From an uncultured Erythrobacter sp. (GTDB taxonomy: Bacteria > Pseudomonadota > Alphaproteobacteria > Sphingomonadales > Sphingomonadaceae), in contig CAJXJR010000010.1 of NCBI GenBank assembly GCA_913055155.1, positions 1 to 64,000 on the forward strand: a stretch of DNA of 64,000 nt. Direction: 5' to 3'. Positions within the stretch are counted from its first letter, which is position 1. Every line of letters starts with the position of its first letter. The notes beneath the pieces are model-generated. The model saw only the letters and a program-made list of their open reading frames with translations. It was not told the DNA's origin and did no database searches. This document shows, in pieces, positions 9,930 to 19,574 of this stretch. Both the position numbers and the translations under genes were made by a program.

Positions 9930-11093
9930 TCAGGTTCGCGCCAGCATCAGCGACTGCGGACTGCGGAAGTTGGACGAGGGAACCCAGCTAAGTTCGCGGT
10001 CCATCCGCGTGAATTCCGGAATGACGGTCAGGAATTCCTCGAAGATCACCTGCACCGCCACGCGCGCCAGCATGGCCCCAAGGCACGAGTGGACACCGCC
10101 GCCAAAGCCGAGATGGCGCTTGGGATTACGGGTGATGTCGTAGGTGTCGGCATCGGGGAACATGCGCTCGTCGCGGTTGGCAGAACCATAGCACAGCATC
10201 ACCGCATCGCCCGCCTTCATGGTCTGGCCGTGCAGTTCCACATCCTGCTGCAGCGTGCGCTTGAAGCGCTGGGCAGAGGTGTTGAAGCGCAGCGATTCTT
10301 CCATCGCCAACGGGATCTTTGACGGGTCCGCCACCAGTTGCCGCCGGGCTTCGGGGAAGTCCGCCATGTTCAGCGCGAACATGCCAAGGAAGCCGGAAAG
10401 CGATTCAATGCCCGCCATGATCAGCGTGGTCACCGTCAGTTGCACTTCCTTGTCGAGCAGCTTCTCGCCGTTGATTTCGGCGGTGATGAAATTCGACAGC
10501 AGGTCTTCGCCGGGATTTTTCTTGCGCTCCTGCACAAGGTTCTCGGCATAGTTGGCCATCCAGTGGAAGGCATCGAGGTGCGCCTGGGTCTTCTGGCGGG
10601 TGACCGGGTCGGTCTGCACCATCAGCACGGCGTTGTCGCGCACTTCCTCGGCGTTGTCCTTGGGCATGTTGAACAGGTAGAACAGCAGGTCCACCGTGCA
10701 CCTAGAACCAAGGTCGTTGACGAAGTCGAAGCTGTCGCGACCCTTCACCTCTTCCAGGTGCGTGCGGATGGAGCCGCGCGCCGGTTCCAGCACGTGGTCG
10801 AGCGCGCGCTTAGTCATGGCCGACTGGATTAGGGCGCGCAGGCGATCGTGGCGGGGCGGATCGGTGCTGCCCAGCGTCGCCCCGGCGCGACCGGGAAACT
10901 CGTCGACGAGGTTGCCCTTGGCCGAACTGTAGACTTTCCAGTTGGTCAGGGCGTGGAGGATATCGTCGTAGCGAGAGAGCACCCACATCCCCGCTTCCTC
11001 GCTCCAGAAACACGGATATTCATCGCGCAATGACTTGTAGGCGGGGAACGGATCGGCGTCCGTTGCCGGTGAATAGGGGTCAAAGCGGAACAT
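9930..11093 (-). CDS. Cytochrome P450
   Basis: Heme loop FGGGVHSCLGAMLAR, K-helix EESLR, I-helix MAGIESLSG. Confidence 0.93.
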   Translation of the reverse strand: MFRFDPYSPATDADPFPAYKSLRDEYPCFWSEEAGMWVLSRYDDILHALTNWKVYSSAKGNLVDEFPGRAGATLGSTDPPRHDRLRALIQSAMTKRALDHVLEPARGSIRTHLEEVKGRDSFDFVNDLGSRCTVDLLFYLFNMPKDNAEEVRDNAVLMVQTDPVTRQKTQAHLDAFHWMANYAENLVQERKKNPGEDLLSNFITAEINGEKLLDKEVQLTVTTLIMAGIESLSGFLGMFALNMADFPEARRQLVADPSKIPLAMEESLRFNTSAQRFKRTLQQDVELHGQTMKAGDAVMLCYGSANRDERMFPDADTYDITRNPKRHLGFGGGVHSCLGAMLARVAVQVIFEEFLTVIPEFTRMDRELSWVPSSNFRSPQSLMLART

Positions 11094-11180
11094 GGCTCGC
11101 TGAAGTCCTCTCGGCTGTGTTCTATGCTGGCTGTGTGCCCGTGAACCCGTTTCAGTGCCATTCAATCACCATCCAAAAAC

Positions 11181-12185
11181 TTGGACTTTTCGATCACAAC
11201 CGGGCACAAGGTTCGCATGGCCGATGCAATCGACTTGCAGAAATTCGACCTCTACGGGGAGGAAGCGGGCGGGACCGCGCCCGAATTCCTGCACATCGAA
11301 CCGATCTCGGCCCGATCCCGTCTGCACGAATGGACGATCGCGCCGCACAGTCACCCCGGCATTCACCAGGTGTTGCTGCTGGAAAGCGGTTCGGGGCAGT
11401 TGGTTGTCGACTCGCTGGACATGCAGCTGTGGCCGCGCACGCTGATCGCGATTCCCAGCAGCTGCGTGCATGCCTTCCGCTTCGATCCCGCTTCCGAAGG
11501 CTGGGTATTCTCCTTCGCGGTGGAACTGCTGCACGATCCACGCCTTGCACGCGGACAGGCATCCTCCTGCTTCGAAGGGCGATCAGCCAGCGTCGAGATA
11601 CTGGATAGCAAGGACCCTGCCCTGCAACGCCTGCAATGGCTGCTGGCCGACCTCGCGCGGGAATTCGCCGGACGTACCAGCGCCAATCTCTCCGACCGGC
11701 AGGCGGCCCAAGCCGCTCTCGTGATCGCCAGCGCCGAAGAGACCCTGCGGGCGGCAGACCCCTCTCCCGATAGCGACAGGCAGCGCGTGCTGTCGCTGGC
11801 CTTTCGCAACATGGTAGATGCGAACTACCGCGCAGGCCTGTCGATCGGCGAATATGCCCGGCGCCTGGGCACGACCGTGCCTACGCTAAACCGTGCCTGC
11901 CGCGCCCAGCTGGACAAGGCACCGGGCGAGATCGTGCGTGAACGGGTGCTGCTCGAAGCGATGCGCTACCTCACCTTTACCAGCGCCGGCATCAGCCAGA
12001 TTGCCGACGACCTGGGCTTCTCGGATCCAGCCTATTTCGCTCGCTTCTTCAAACAGCGTACGGGCATTCCCGCCACCCGCTTCCGCAAGGAGCGCGGCTG
12101 GTTTTCACAACGACCAAAAGCCGGCAGCAGGGCTCAGGCCATGCGCAGGCAGGGCCCCGGCACCAGCCGAACCGCAAGTCGGTGA
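11181..12185 (+). CDS. AraC-family transcriptional regulator (PobR-like cupin + HTH layout); start may be 11217
   Basis: N-terminal cupin-like HEWTIAPHSHPGIHQVLLLESGSG and C-terminal AraC HTH ISQIADDLGFSDPAYFARFFKQRTGIPATRFRK. Confidence 0.88.
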   Translation: MDFSITTGHKVRMADAIDLQKFDLYGEEAGGTAPEFLHIEPISARSRLHEWTIAPHSHPGIHQVLLLESGSGQLVVDSLDMQLWPRTLIAIPSSCVHAFRFDPASEGWVFSFAVELLHDPRLARGQASSCFEGRSASVEILDSKDPALQRLQWLLADLAREFAGRTSANLSDRQAAQAALVIASAEETLRAADPSPDSDRQRVLSLAFRNMVDANYRAGLSIGEYARRLGTTVPTLNRACRAQLDKAPGEIVRERVLLEAMRYLTFTSAGISQIADDLGFSDPAYFARFFKQRTGIPATRFRKERGWFSQRPKAGSRAQAMRRQGPGTSRTASR

Positions 12186-12404
12186 CATACGGAAACGGCT
12201 GGCAGGGCAAAGCGGCGAGGGAACCGTGCGAACAGCAGCGGTATCGGCCCGTGATGGGTGGCCCGATTTCGTAGGCGCAGGCACCGCTTTTCCCTTTGCA
12301 AGCGGAAAAAGTAGCCGATTTGGTGATCTCGGCCATATACACGCGCAGCTTTGCGGGCTACTCCGTCAGAAACGCACTCACAATCCACGGCAGTACGGTA
12401 AAGT

Positions 12405-13682
12405 ATGGATACGAGCTCGGGAATTCACGGTTCCGACGGCGCGGAAACCGCCAAGGACTGGCTGGTGGTCGCGACTTCGTTCGTCGGCGTCTTTGTGGGT
12501 GTCTTCTATCTCTATGGCATGGGTGCCTTCATCCTGCCGCTGGAAGAACAATTCGAATGGTCGCGCACCGTCACGACTTCGGGCCTGACGCTCATCAGCA
12601 TCATCGCCATTATCGTTGCACCGCTGGTCGGCTACATGGTCGACCGGTTCGGATCGCGGCGGATCGCCATGATCGGCGTCTGCCTTTTCGGCGCCGCCTT
12701 CGCCGCCATGTCGACCGCCACGGGCTCGGTCTGGAACTGGTGGTTCCTGTGGGGACTGCTGGCGGTTGGCACTGTGCTGATGAAGCCGGTCGTCTGGATC
12801 GCGGCCATCACATCCCGCTTCGACAAGCGGCGAGGCCTGGCCATGGGCATAGCTCTATGCGGAACGGGTGCGGCAGCGTCGATCGTGCCGATCGTCGCAA
12901 CCCTGCTGATCCAGGCGCTGGGGTGGAGAATGGCCTTTGTTGCCCTGGGCCTGGGCGGCGTGCTGCTGCCGCTGCCTCTGCTCGTGCTGTTCTTCCACGA
13001 CGGTGAAAGGCCTGCGACGGGCGATAGGCAGCGGGTGCAGGACAACAAGCCACAAGCCCAAGAACTGCCCGGCCTGACGATCAAACAGGGGCTGAAAGCA
13101 CCGGTTTTCTACAAGCTGGCCTTCAGCAGCATGCTCGTTGCCGGTGGCGTGCTGGGGCTGGTCGTGCATTTCGTGCCGATCATGGTAGCGGGCGGCCTGA
13201 GCGCCGAAGCGGCTGCCACGGTAGCCGGGATTGTCGGCATTTCCTCAATCATCGGACGGATCGGCACCGGTTTCCTGCTCGATCGGTTTCCAGGCTGGCT
13301 GGTCGGCGGAATCGGCAACGGCATTCCGATCCTCGCCTGCCTCGTCCTGCTGTTATCCGACGGGTCCTATGTCGGCGGGGCGGTGGCTGCCGCCATCGTC
13401 GGCTTCTCCGTAGGTGCGGAACTGGATATCGCCGCCTACCTTTCGGGCCGGCATTTCGGCCGCCGCAACTATGCCACCTTGTTTGGGACCCTGGCCGGCA
13501 TGATCTCGCTTGGCATCGGTGTAGGCGCCGTGTTCCTCGGCGCGATGTACGATTTCTTCGGCTCTTACGAGCAGGTGCTCTGGACGCTCATCCCGATGTT
13601 CGCCGTATGCTCGCTGCTGGTCTTCTCAACCGGAAACTATCCCGAATCCTTCCCGGACGAAGCTGACCAGGCACCCGCCTGA
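12405..13682 (+). CDS. MFS transporter
   Basis: 425 aa multi-TM; VDRFGSRRIAMIGVCLFG and LSGRHFGRRNYATLFGTLAGMISLGIGVG typical of the monocarboxylate/oxalate-type MFS. Confidence 0.88.
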   Translation: MDTSSGIHGSDGAETAKDWLVVATSFVGVFVGVFYLYGMGAFILPLEEQFEWSRTVTTSGLTLISIIAIIVAPLVGYMVDRFGSRRIAMIGVCLFGAAFAAMSTATGSVWNWWFLWGLLAVGTVLMKPVVWIAAITSRFDKRRGLAMGIALCGTGAAASIVPIVATLLIQALGWRMAFVALGLGGVLLPLPLLVLFFHDGERPATGDRQRVQDNKPQAQELPGLTIKQGLKAPVFYKLAFSSMLVAGGVLGLVVHFVPIMVAGGLSAEAAATVAGIVGISSIIGRIGTGFLLDRFPGWLVGGIGNGIPILACLVLLLSDGSYVGGAVAAAIVGFSVGAELDIAAYLSGRHFGRRNYATLFGTLAGMISLGIGVGAVFLGAMYDFFGSYEQVLWTLIPMFAVCSLLVFSTGNYPESFPDEADQAPA

Positions 13683-13685
13683 CAA

Positions 13686-13726
13686 GCAAATGGCGGTCGC
13701 ACCCGGAAGGGTACGACCGCCATTGC
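13686..13726. terminator. Probable bidirectional terminator hairpin between convergent MFS and ALDH genes
   Basis: gcaaaTGGCGGTCGcACCCggaaGGGTaCGACCGCCAttgc, near-perfect stem with GGAA loop. Confidence 0.6.
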
Positions 13727-13754
13727 TGCAATTGCGCCCGTCCCGGGCGAACCG

Positions 13755-15158
13755 TCAGATCGGGTAGTGTCCCGGTTCGGTTTCGAAGGTGATCCAGCGC
13801 AGTTCGGTGAAGGCGTCGATCCCGGCCTTGCCGCCGAAGCGGCCATAGCCCGATGCCTTCATCCCGCCGAACGGCATCTGCGGCTCGTCCGACACGGTGC
13901 TGGCGTTGACGTGGCAGATGCCCGCCTGGATCTGGCGTGCCACCTTCAGGCCGCGCGCGGTATCCTTGGTGAACACCGCCGACGACAGGCCGTATTCGGT
14001 ATCGTTCGCCAGCTCGATGGCATGGGCCTCGTCCCGCGCGCGGGCAATGCCGACGACCGGGCCGAAGCTCTCGTCGCGGAACAGCTTCATGTCGGGCGTC
14101 ACCTTGTCGACGAGGTGCGCAGGCATGACCACGTTCATCGTGGTCTCGCCGCCAACTAGCAGCTCTGCGCCCTTGGACGTTGCATCCTCGATCAGCGCCA
14201 TGCACTTTTCGACCGTATGCGCATCCACCACTGCGCCCAGCGGCGTGTTGCCCGCCTTGGGATCGCCTGCGGGCATGGTTTCAACCTTGGCCTTGAACTT
14301 CGCGGCAAATTCGTCCGCCACGCTGTCGACCACGATGATCCGCTCGGTGCTCATGCAGATCTGGCCCTGGTTCATGTAGGCACCGAAGGCCGCCGCCTTC
14401 ACCGCCTCGTCAAGGTCGGCATCTTCCAGCACCACCATCGGCGCTTTACCGCCCAGTTCCAGCAGCACCGGCTTCAGGTGTTCGGCCGCACGCTTGGCGA
14501 TGATCTTGCCGACCGCTGTCGAACCGGTGAAGTTGATGCGCTTCACTTCCGGCGCATCGATCAGCGCGCCCACCACTTCGGCGGCATCCTCGGGCGCGTT
14601 GGTGACGACGTTCACCACGCCGTCCGGAAAGCCTGCCTCGGCAAAGGCCTCGATGATCAGCGCATGGGTGCGCGGGCAGGTTTCGCTGGCCTTCAGGATC
14701 ACGCTGTTCCCGCAAGCCAGTGGCACGGCGATGGCGCGCACGCCCAGGATGATCGGCGCGTTCCAAGGGGCGATACCCAGCAGCACGCCCACCGGCTCAC
14801 GCAGGCCCATGGCGACGGTGCCTTCGTGGTCGGAGGGGATGACTTCGCCGGAAATCTGCGTGGTGATGGCCGCCGCTTCGCGCACCATGCCCGCGGCCAG
14901 GCCAAGGTTGAACATGGCCCAGCCCGCGGTTGCGCCGATCTCGCCCATCATGGCGGCGACAAAGTCGTCCTTCTTCGCCATCAGCGCGTCTGCGGCCTTG
15001 TTCAGCACCGCCCTGCGCGCATTGGGGCCCATCTTCGACCACTCGGCAAAGCCCGCCTGTGCCTTGGCCGCGATGGCGGGAATGTCATCGGGCTGCATCG
15101 CCTCGGCACTGGAGGCCACTTCTCCGGTCATCGGATTCAGGCGGGTGAAGGTGGTCAT
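13755..15158 (-). CDS. NAD(P)-dependent aldehyde dehydrogenase (benzaldehyde/vanillin/salicylaldehyde dehydrogenase-like)
   Basis: LLELGGKAPMVVLEDADLDEAV, NQGQICMSTERI, FGGMKASGYGRFGGKAGIDAFTELRWITFE. Confidence 0.92.
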   Translation of the reverse strand: MTTFTRLNPMTGEVASSAEAMQPDDIPAIAAKAQAGFAEWSKMGPNARRAVLNKAADALMAKKDDFVAAMMGEIGATAGWAMFNLGLAAGMVREAAAITTQISGEVIPSDHEGTVAMGLREPVGVLLGIAPWNAPIILGVRAIAVPLACGNSVILKASETCPRTHALIIEAFAEAGFPDGVVNVVTNAPEDAAEVVGALIDAPEVKRINFTGSTAVGKIIAKRAAEHLKPVLLELGGKAPMVVLEDADLDEAVKAAAFGAYMNQGQICMSTERIIVVDSVADEFAAKFKAKVETMPAGDPKAGNTPLGAVVDAHTVEKCMALIEDATSKGAELLVGGETTMNVVMPAHLVDKVTPDMKLFRDESFGPVVGIARARDEAHAIELANDTEYGLSSAVFTKDTARGLKVARQIQAGICHVNASTVSDEPQMPFGGMKASGYGRFGGKAGIDAFTELRWITFETEPGHYPI

Positions 15159-15234
15159 AGTCTGTCCTTTCCAAGTTCACTGCATTCGGATGCTATTTGC
15201 GCAAAAGTAGCTCGTCGACCGCTTTCGGGAAGCC

Positions 15235-16395
15235 TCAGGATCCCCCTGCGAGCCAGGCGAGAATTTCCTCGCGGTCTTCATCCAGCCGCGGCGGCGCCTT
15301 GCTGGTTCCCGGCTGTCCCGGCTGCATGCGGAAACCGGCGTTGGGCACCCGCGTGCCGGCGCCGTCGGGCAGCCCTTCTATGTCAAGGTCGAGCAGCGCG
15401 CCCTCGCCAGCCAGTTCCACCGCTTCACCCACATGGCGGATCTTGCCGCAAGGGATGCCAGCGTCGCTCAGCTCGCGCTCCCAGTCCGCAGAATCGCGCG
15501 TGGCGAAAACTGCGGCGAGCTCGTTGTAGATGTCATCGAAATTGGCACGGCGCGCGTCGTTGGTGGAATAGCGCGCGTCCTCCAGCCACTCCGCCTTGCC
15601 AAGTATCGTGGCCAGCTTGGCAAACTGGTTTTCCTGCACCACGCCCAGCGAAATATGGCGTCCGTCGCCCGCCTCGAACAGGCCCGATGTCGGCAGCGCG
15701 CTGTAGCCGGTGTTGCCCAGCCGTTTCATCGTCTTGCCGGTAATCAGGTAGGGCGTCAGGGCCGAGGTCATGAAAGCCATGCTTGCATCGAGCATGGAAA
15801 CGTCGATCAGCGCGCCCTCGCCTGTCTGCATGCGCTGCACGAGTGCCCCGAGAATGGCAATGGCAGCTGTCTGCGCTGTCAGCGTATCGACGATGGGAAA
15901 GCCCACGCGCACCGGCGGATCGCCTTCAGCGCCGCTCAGCATCATCATGCCGCTGGTGGCCTGCACGATATTGTCGATGGCGGGCCAGTCGCGCTGCGGG
16001 CTGTCCTGGCCGTATCCCGATACCGAGCAGAAGATGATATCGGGCCGCAGCTTCTTCACCTCTTCATAGCCGAAGCCGAGGCGAGCGATCACGCCTGGGC
16101 GGAAGTTCTCGAGCAGCACGTCGCTGCGTTGCACGATCTTGCGGGCGATCTCCACGTCGGCAGGATCCTTCAGGTCGAGCGCAATGCTCTTCTTGCCGAC
16201 GTTGGCGGCGATGAAGGCAGGACTCATCCCGTCATAGGCGCGGTCAGCCCCGTAATTGCGGAAATGGTCGCCGTTCTTCGGCTCTATCTTGATGATTTCC
16301 GCGCCCATGAGCCGCATCAGGTGACTGGCGAAAGGGCCTGCCATGACATGGCTGAAATCGGCGACACGAATACCTTCGAGGGGCTGCTGACTCAC
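15235..16395 (-). CDS. CaiB/BaiF family CoA-transferase (start GTG at 16395 overlapping upstream stop)
   Basis: LEGIRVADFSHVMAGPFASHLMRLMGAEIIKIEPKNGDHFRNYG...IDNIVQATSGMM; candidate catalytic Asp in PIVDTLT. Confidence 0.9.
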   Translation of the reverse strand: MSQQPLEGIRVADFSHVMAGPFASHLMRLMGAEIIKIEPKNGDHFRNYGADRAYDGMSPAFIAANVGKKSIALDLKDPADVEIARKIVQRSDVLLENFRPGVIARLGFGYEEVKKLRPDIIFCSVSGYGQDSPQRDWPAIDNIVQATSGMMMLSGAEGDPPVRVGFPIVDTLTAQTAAIAILGALVQRMQTGEGALIDVSMLDASMAFMTSALTPYLITGKTMKRLGNTGYSALPTSGLFEAGDGRHISLGVVQENQFAKLATILGKAEWLEDARYSTNDARRANFDDIYNELAAVFATRDSADWERELSDAGIPCGKIRHVGEAVELAGEGALLDLDIEGLPDGAGTRVPNAGFRMQPGQPGTSKAPPRLDEDREEILAWLAGGS

Positions 16396-16396
16396 T

Positions 16397-17416
16397 TCAA
16401 ACTCCACATTCAACCTGGTTTCGCGCGACCAGGCTGTCGCGCGCAATCCGGAAAGCTTCCGTGCCGTCTATACCGAAGCGGGACAGGGCATTGGCCCTCT
16501 GTTCCGCCAGGCGAAGGTAGACGGCATCGAATTCGGCCTGGTCCCCTGCGCTGGGCCGGCTGACGGTTATCACGCCTTCGCCAGCGTCGCTTCCGGCTTC
16601 CGCCGCCGCTAGGTTTTCCGCCATGATCGCATCGTTCCACACCGCTATGCTCTCATCGATCACTGCCTGGTGCTGCGGGCTGAGGGCATCGAACACGTCC
16701 TGGTCTATGGCTCGGGCAGGATAGGCGCCGCGGGCGATCTGCAATTCGAAGAAATGGTCGGTGACTTCGGCGAAATGCATCGAGCGCAGCGTATCGCGCG
16801 ATGCCACCACCCCGTCGATCACGCCTTTTGCCAGCGCGCTGTAAACCTCGCCCATGGGCATATCGACCGGGTCCGCGCCGAACGAATGCAGCACCGGCAG
16901 CAGTTCGGACGGGGCACGGATGCGCAACCCATCAAGGTCTGCAAGACTATTCACCTCGCGCCCGCGTACCAGTATACCGGGCAGCACCCCGCCCTGCACG
17001 GCGAGCACTTTCAGCCCTTCCAGTTCGCGTGCGAACTGCGGCACCTGCGCCACCATGCAGCGGTAGAACTCCAGCTGCGCTTCCTGCGTATCGACCCCGC
17101 TGTAAAAGCCTGTTTGCGTGCGCAGCAGGTGCGCACCGCCGCGCGCATAGATCGGCGTGATCAGGCCGACATCGGCCACGCCGTGGCGGATCTCTTCCAT
17201 CGACATGTCGGCAGAGAGCAGCGCACCAGACCAGATCGGGCGGATCATCAACGTGCCGCCAGAGGCCTGCTCGACATAGTCGATCCAGCGCTGGTCGGCC
17301 CGGCTGAAGGGGTGGCCCGGGGGATAGGGGGAGGCATAGGTCAGTTCGGTCACGCCCTCGGGCAGCGGCCTTTCGCAGCCAGCCAGCAGCAGCAGGAGGG
17401 CGGCAAGCAGCCTCAT
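16397..17416 (-). CDS. TRAP transporter solute-binding protein (DctP family), lipoprotein-type signal
   Basis: MRLLAALLLLLAGCERP lipobox; SGALLSADMSMEEIRHGVADVGLITPIYA; SLADLDGLRIRAPS; PMGEVYSALAKGVIDGVV. Confidence 0.9.
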   Translation of the reverse strand: MRLLAALLLLLAGCERPLPEGVTELTYASPYPPGHPFSRADQRWIDYVEQASGGTLMIRPIWSGALLSADMSMEEIRHGVADVGLITPIYARGGAHLLRTQTGFYSGVDTQEAQLEFYRCMVAQVPQFARELEGLKVLAVQGGVLPGILVRGREVNSLADLDGLRIRAPSELLPVLHSFGADPVDMPMGEVYSALAKGVIDGVVASRDTLRSMHFAEVTDHFFELQIARGAYPARAIDQDVFDALSPQHQAVIDESIAVWNDAIMAENLAAAEAGSDAGEGVITVSRPSAGDQAEFDAVYLRLAEQRANALSRFGIDGTEAFRIARDSLVARNQVECGV

Positions 17417-18699
17417 CCGATCACCCGTTCCCGCACGAAGCCCTCCACCATGGCCACCATCCTGTCGTGGTCCCAGATGTTGGCGTTGACCATGTCGGCA
17501 TCGATCTTGAGCACCGGCACGCCCGCCTCTTCCAGAGCCAGTGCGGTGAGGTTGGTGCCCGATTGCGACAGGCGGTTGTCGGGCGGCAGCAGCATCACGC
17601 AACCGTCGATACCGCAGCGCTCTGCCTCCGATGTCATCCAGCCGTTCATCCACGGCGGCAGGTGCAGCTGTTCGTTGATGGCGCAGATGCGACTGGCCAG
17701 CGCATCCAGCGGCTTGTCCTTAAGGTCGCGCAGGTACGCAGGTCCGGCAAAGGGCATGTACATCGACCATACGAACACCGCGCCAAGGTTGTCCTCCAGC
17801 GCCTGGTAGAAGCCCGGATCGTGCCACACGCCCGCGCCGATCCACATCAGGCGAATCTTCTCGTTTTCCGATGCTCCCTCGCCCCGTTCGATCCGCTCCA
17901 GCACCTGGTCGCGGAACTTCTTGGCATGGGCCACCGCCCAGTCTGAGCCGCGGTGCCATTGCGGGATCATGGTGTTTGGCATCTGTTCGGCAATAGAGAT
18001 CGGGCTGGGCCGTGCCTTGCCGATGGCCTGGGCTGCCTCCCAGACATAGCCTTCCTGTTCATTGATCCGTTCCATCAGCCGTACGAATCTCGCCATGTCG
18101 AAGTCACGCCCGGTGCGTTCCTCCAGCAGTGCGATCAGTTCCTGTGTCTCGGCAGCCATGTGGGCGATCCGGTCCGGCTGGTAGACGCGCTCCCATTCAG
18201 TGCGGGAATGGGCATACCAGTCCAGCTCCTTGTGCTCCCATGCGGGTGCCTCCATCGCGAACAGTTCGCTGCCCAGTTCCTTCGCCCACATGCCGAACAC
18301 GTTCTGGATGCAGTCACAAGTAAGCCGCGCCACCATGATCGCCGGGCTGGGCAAGCCGCCCCATGGCGCGTTCTCAGGGTCATTCGCCAAGGTGCAGGCC
18401 AGACCCAGCGAGCAATACTTGCAGCCGTTGGAGGGATAGCCCTTGGCCACCATGGCATCGAAATACGCGCCCGAAAGCTGCTTTGCCGAGATGTAGGCAG
18501 ACCACCACTGGTTGGTGACGATGGGGATGTCCATCGCATGGAAAATCTCGTGCGGCACATCGGCCTGCACGATCGCATAGGGTTCCCTGTCATCAACGAC
18601 GCGCTTTTTCAGGCGCTTGCCGAACCCCTTCTGGTAGGCGGTGGCCTCGGCAGTGCAGGACAGCATCTTGCGGCTGCGCTGGTTGGCTGACCGGCTCAT
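17413..18699 (-). CDS. 2-hydroxyacyl-CoA dehydratase / benzoyl-CoA reductase family subunit (HgdB/BcrC-like), long subunit
   Basis: 428 aa: VPHEIFHAMDIPIVTNQWWSAYISAK...SNGCKYCSLGLACTLANDPENAPWGGLPSP...LTCDCIQNVFGMWAKELG...GVPVLKIDADMVNANIWD. Confidence 0.85.
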   Translation of the reverse strand: MSRSANQRSRKMLSCTAEATAYQKGFGKRLKKRVVDDREPYAIVQADVPHEIFHAMDIPIVTNQWWSAYISAKQLSGAYFDAMVAKGYPSNGCKYCSLGLACTLANDPENAPWGGLPSPAIMVARLTCDCIQNVFGMWAKELGSELFAMEAPAWEHKELDWYAHSRTEWERVYQPDRIAHMAAETQELIALLEERTGRDFDMARFVRLMERINEQEGYVWEAAQAIGKARPSPISIAEQMPNTMIPQWHRGSDWAVAHAKKFRDQVLERIERGEGASENEKIRLMWIGAGVWHDPGFYQALEDNLGAVFVWSMYMPFAGPAYLRDLKDKPLDALASRICAINEQLHLPPWMNGWMTSEAERCGIDGCVMLLPPDNRLSQSGTNLTALALEEAGVPVLKIDADMVNANIWDHDRMVAMVEGFVRERVIG

Positions 18700-19571
18700 C
18701 CCTGCACCTCCTTCAGGAATTCGGTGATTTCATCGATGGCACCATCGCGGGCCAGCCAGTCGCGGCGCGTCAGCACAAGGCCGGGGATTCCGGCGGCGTC
18801 GATGGCGGCGCGTTCGGCCGGGAGGTGCCAGCCCTGGTCCTCGTCCTCCTCCACGCGCCAAAGGATCACCGCCTTCGCTGCATGCTCCTTGATCACCCGG
18901 GTCAGCATTTCGCCACGATCGGCCATGCTGCGGCTGCTTGGCGCGTGGTGCAGCTTGCGGCCCAGCGCGGCAAAGGGATCGCCAGTGCCTTGCTCGACAT
19001 GCTCGCCCAAAGAAAGCCATTCCTCGACCACGGTCTGGCCAAGCGTGGCGAACCCCGTAGCGCCGATCGCATCACGCAGCCGGTGATCGGGCGCCGCAGT
19101 GCCCGACAGCACGCAGACCGGCCGCGGATCGTCAGCGACAGGCTCGGCCCGTTTCGCATTCGCCTTTGCGATTCCCGCTTCCAAAGCATCCTCGCCCACG
19201 CCCAGCCTTTCGCCCAGTTCGCGCAGTTTCATGATCGTGCGGTCACGGCTGAGTTCGCGCGGGATCTTGGCGATGTCGAGGATCATCGGTTCCGGGCCGG
19301 CGATAAGTCCGCGCCGCTGCAATTCGCAGGCATAGTAATACAGCCGCTGCGATGTGTCGTCGGCACGGCTGAACAACACCTGGTCGAGGTGATCGTATTC
19401 GCCCGCCGCCCAGGCTTCGATCACCGGGTGTGCCCACGGCAGGAACTTGTTCTCCACCCATTGCGAGGCAACCGGCGTCTCACGCTGCGGATCGAAGGGC
19501 ACGGCCCCGGCGAAGCGGCCGGTGGCTTCGAGCAATTCGAGTGGCAGGTTGGGTCCGGCAATTGCAATCAT
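18696..19571 (-). CDS. 2-hydroxyacyl-CoA dehydratase-family partner subunit, short (291 aa), cysteine-poor
   Basis: PLELLEATGRFAGAVPF...WAAGEYDHLDQVLFSRADDTSQRLYYYACELQRRG...DAAGIPGLVLTRRDW; 4-bp overlap with the long subunit. Confidence 0.78.
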   Translation of the reverse strand: MIAIAGPNLPLELLEATGRFAGAVPFDPQRETPVASQWVENKFLPWAHPVIEAWAAGEYDHLDQVLFSRADDTSQRLYYYACELQRRGLIAGPEPMILDIAKIPRELSRDRTIMKLRELGERLGVGEDALEAGIAKANAKRAEPVADDPRPVCVLSGTAAPDHRLRDAIGATGFATLGQTVVEEWLSLGEHVEQGTGDPFAALGRKLHHAPSSRSMADRGEMLTRVIKEHAAKAVILWRVEEDEDQGWHLPAERAAIDAAGIPGLVLTRRDWLARDGAIDEITEFLKEVQG

Positions 19572-19574
19572 GGG

